NCBI GenBank assembly: GCA_003663445.1 | Contig: QMZZ01000015.1 | Location: 1-7,648, forward strand | DNA from: Candidatus Aenigmatarchaeota archaeon | GTDB taxonomy: Archaea; Aenigmatarchaeota; Aenigmatarchaeia; QMZP01 | Reading direction: 5' to 3' | DNA: 7,648 nucleotides | In this document: positions 5,495 through 7,648 of the stretch, piece after piece | How positions within the stretch are numbered: the stretch's first letter is position 1 | Layout of the letters: each line of letters opens with the position of its first letter | The notes under the pieces: model-generated | Told to the model about the DNA's origin: nothing | What the model saw: only the letters and a program-made list of their open reading frames with translations | The model's database searches: none | Program-made: the position numbers and the translations under genes

Positions 5495-5528
5495 TTTAAT
5501 GTGATCTTGTGAAAGATATTTTTCCATT

Positions 5529-5534
5529 AAAAAA
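5529..5534 (-). terminator. T-tract, possible nrdD terminator
   Basis: A run of six T on the minus strand begins 12 nt after the nrdD stop, in AT-rich DNA. Archaeal RNA polymerases stop at such T-rich tracts without needing a hairpin. It is a short tract, so the call is tentative. Confidence 0.35.
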
Positions 5535-5545
5535 GTTTGGCAAAT

Positions 5546-7648
5546 TTAATTTAAAAGAGGTCTGAAAGTCTTTCTCTGGCTGAACTCTTCCCTTTTTCCG
5601 TCATTCCATGACTGGACAGGCCTAAAGTAACCGACTATACGGCTGAAGACCTCGCACGGTTTTCCGCAGGCATGACCGTTGACCTGAACAGGACACTTCC
5701 AGTGTTCTCCGGAGATATAGCCGTGATCCTTGCAGATAGAAAATGTTGGGGTGATGGAGAAGTACGGAAGCTTGGTATTGTAAGCTATGTACTTCACCAG
5801 CTTTCTTGCGGTTTCTGCTTGGATTCTCTCTCCGAGGAAAGTGTGGAATATCGTTCCTCCTGTGTAAAGCGGTTGGATGTCATTTTGGTGTTTTAGGGCA
5901 AAGATTAGATCGTCTGTGTAATCAACAGGAAGCTGGGTCGAATTTGTGAGGTAGGGTGTGTCCTTCCCCGCAGTTATGATGTCAGGATACATCTGTTTAT
6001 CCAGTCTTGCAAGCCTGTAGGAAGCTGATTCGGCAGGTGTAGCCTCAAGGTTGTAGAGATTTCCTGTTTCCTTCTGGAATTCTAGCAGGAGCTCTCTCAT
6101 GAATTTCAGGGTCTTTATTGCCAGGTTTTTGCCCTCGTGAGATGCTATATCCTTACCCAGCAGGTTCAGGCACGCTTCGTTCATCCCACAGAGCCCGATC
6201 GTTGAGAAGTGATTGGCAAAGGTCCCGAGATACCGCTTGGTATACGGCATCAGATTGTTTTTCAGGTTCCTCTCTACCACCTTTCTTTTTATCTCCAGGG
6301 CGTCTTTTGCTAAAAGCATGTACTGCTTAAGCTTATCGAAAAATTCTGCCTCGTCTCTTGCCTCATAAGCGAGACGGTTGACGTTTATCGTAACAACACC
6401 GATAGATCCTGTCGAGTCACCAGGACCCCACATATTTCCAGGTCTTTTCAAAAGCTCGAGCTGGTTTATGTTCAGCCTGCAGCACATCGCCCTTATCGAA
6501 CCCGGATCGAGATCAGAGCCGATATAGTTCTGGAAGTAAGGGGAGCCATATTTCGCCGTAAGTTCGAAAAGCAGCTCTGCATTTTCCGAGTTCCAGTCAA
6601 AGTCCCTGGTCAGATTGTAGGTGGGGATCGGGAAGGTGAATATCCTTCCGTTAGCATCCCCTTCTCCAAGCACTTCGAGGAAGGCGCGGTTGATCATGTC
6701 GACTTCGTCCTGAAGGTCTCCATAGGTATAGGGCTGCTCCTTCCCTCCGACTATTGCTGGTTGATCGGCAAGGTCTTTTGGCACCGTCCAATCGAATGTG
6801 AGGTTTGAAAAGGGATATTGGGAGCCCCATCTTGAGGGAATATTGAGAGAAAAGATAAGCTGCTGCATATTCTGCTTTACCTGCTTATAATCCAGCTTAT
6901 CTGCCCTTACGAAAGCTGCGAGATAGGTATCGACGGAATTGAATGCCTGGGCTCCTGCAAACTCCATCTGCAGGCAACCTATGTAATTTACCATCTGATG
7001 GACTACGGTAGAAAGATGCTTTGCGGGCTTGCAATCCGCTTTTCCTGGAACACCACCGAATCCCCAGAGAAGCAGGTTTTTCAGGGAGTGACCGCAGCAG
7101 TATCCGATTACACCGTGAGAAAGATCGTGGATGTGGAAATAGCCTTTTCGATGGGCTTCGGCTATTGCCGGGGTATAAAGCTTGGTGAGGTTGTAATTGG
7201 CCATCACCTTTCCTGCTGCATAGAGCAGGAGACCTGAAAATGAATATGCTTCGTTGCTGTTCTCTCTTACCCTCCAGTCGGACTGGGTCAGGTAGCTGTC
7301 TATCGTCTGCTCGACATCCACAAAGATGTTTTTGGTCTGCCTGAGCTTTGCCTTCTGCTCCCTGTAAAGTATATAGGCCTTTGCCGTCTTATAATGGCCA
7401 TTTTCCACCAGCACTTTCTCGACTATATCCTGGATCTGTTCAACGGTCGGTATCGTGACCCCGCCAAACTTTTCCTCGAGGATTTCGACAACCTGATCAG
7501 AAAGCTTTTTTGCAAGCTCCCTGTCCTTTCCTCCAACAGCCTGAGCCGCCTTCCAGATAGCTTCGGTTATCCTTTCCTGATCAAAGGGGACGAGCCTTCC
7601 GTCCCTTTTTCTGACCTGGGTTATCAGAGAACCCTCGATCTTTTCAAG
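5546..7648 (-). CDS. nrdD: anaerobic (class III) ribonucleoside-triphosphate reductase NrdD, N-terminus cut by window edge
   Basis: Reduces NTPs to dNTPs by glycyl-radical chemistry under anoxic conditions, giving DNA precursors. 700 codons are visible, numbered here from the window edge. An ATP-cone regulatory domain (about 12-100) opens with VRKRDGRLVPFDQERI, so probably only a few residues are missing. The frame stays open from 7648; the in-frame GTG at 7414 falls inside the ATP cone and is not the start. The catalytic barrel shows GYCCGHSL (182-189) and AMCCRLNIN (387-395), the segments bearing the active-site cysteines, and GSIGVVTINVNR (414-425). A zinc-site region has C639, C652, C661 and C665. 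The glycyl radical loop is SRIVGYFRPVQSWNDGK (669-685), with Gly673 as the radical site, ending in EEFSQRKTF. No frameshift is seen. Its activase gene nrdG lies about 4.4 kb downstream rather than adjacent. Confidence 0.96.
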   Translation of the reverse strand, partial: LEKIEGSLITQVRKRDGRLVPFDQERITEAIWKAAQAVGGKDRELAKKLSDQVVEILEEKFGGVTIPTVEQIQDIVEKVLVENGHYKTAKAYILYREQKAKLRQTKNIFVDVEQTIDSYLTQSDWRVRENSNEAYSFSGLLLYAAGKVMANYNLTKLYTPAIAEAHRKGYFHIHDLSHGVIGYCCGHSLKNLLLWGFGGVPGKADCKPAKHLSTVVHQMVNYIGCLQMEFAGAQAFNSVDTYLAAFVRADKLDYKQVKQNMQQLIFSLNIPSRWGSQYPFSNLTFDWTVPKDLADQPAIVGGKEQPYTYGDLQDEVDMINRAFLEVLGEGDANGRIFTFPIPTYNLTRDFDWNSENAELLFELTAKYGSPYFQNYIGSDLDPGSIRAMCCRLNINQLELLKRPGNMWGPGDSTGSIGVVTINVNRLAYEARDEAEFFDKLKQYMLLAKDALEIKRKVVERNLKNNLMPYTKRYLGTFANHFSTIGLCGMNEACLNLLGKDIASHEGKNLAIKTLKFMRELLLEFQKETGNLYNLEATPAESASYRLARLDKQMYPDIITAGKDTPYLTNSTQLPVDYTDDLIFALKHQNDIQPLYTGGTIFHTFLGERIQAETARKLVKYIAYNTKLPYFSITPTFSICKDHGYISGEHWKCPVQVNGHACGKPCEVFSRIVGYFRPVQSWNDGKREEFSQRKTFRPLLN

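Noticed and set aside
4616..5512. Long open frames on the plus strand (4616-5065 and 5180-5512)
   Set aside because: They lie opposite a well-supported minus-strand gene, carry no recognisable motif or ribosome binding site, and have Phe/Pro/Leu-heavy composition typical of antisense translation.
5369..5545. C/D box guide RNA
   Set aside because: CTGA occurs on both strands, but there is no good RTGATGA C box at the proper distance; GATGGA and GTGATC are poor matches.
510..7480. Frequent CTCGAG hexamer as a recognition or uptake motif
   Set aside because: About seven copies are seen, but nearly all fall where Leu-Glu or Glu-Leu codons (CTC/GAG) meet, so codon choice explains them.
1..7648. 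CRISPR array, insertion sequence or attachment site
   Set aside because: No regularly spaced repeats, transposase-like reading frame, target duplications or tRNA end were found in the window.

Overview
The window comes from an anaerobic archaeon. The clearest sign is at the left edge: the first 87 codons of an archaeal/eukaryotic-type RNA polymerase stalk subunit (Rpo7/RpoE'). Oxygen-sensitive class III ribonucleotide reductase genes (nrdD, nrdG) point to anaerobic growth. TTTAAA-type TATA boxes lie about 24-26 nt upstream of ATGs that lack a Shine-Dalgarno sequence, which also fits archaeal, partly leaderless expression. I cannot name the lineage from the sequence.

Every gene lies on the minus strand, so reading order is right to left. 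From 7648 to 5546 is nrdD, missing only its extreme N-terminus. A 177-bp gap (5369-5545) follows. It holds a T-tract, a 78-nt inverted-repeat structure and a TATA box. Next come four accessory genes: an unrecognised 292-aa protein (5368-4490), a divergent Hanks-type Ser/Thr kinase (4493-3153), an FHA protein with a long charged helical N-terminal part (3131-2067), and a second FHA protein whose FHA fold appears to carry a large insertion (2089-1163). After these are nrdG (1158-475), a small CxxC redox-disulfide protein of the DUF1858/TIGR03980 type (478-266), and rpo7 (261-1, running off the window).

The genes are packed with 4-nt overlaps, a 23-nt overlap and gaps of 4-21 nt. TATA-like boxes suggest three nested transcription units: unknown+kinase, FHA1+FHA2, and nrdG+DUF1858 (perhaps +rpo7). 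The kinase and FHA proteins look like a phosphothreonine signalling module: the kinase would phosphorylate partners that the FHA domains then read. It sits between the anaerobic reductase and its radical-generating activase and upstream of an RNA polymerase subunit. That suggests, without proving, a link between phospho-signalling and dNTP supply or transcription.

The most unusual points are the kinase's altered catalytic motifs (Arg where the VAIK Lys is expected, NRD for HRD, DWG for DFG), the long insertions in both the kinase N-lobe and the second FHA domain, the unrecognised lead protein, and the structured intergenic element.
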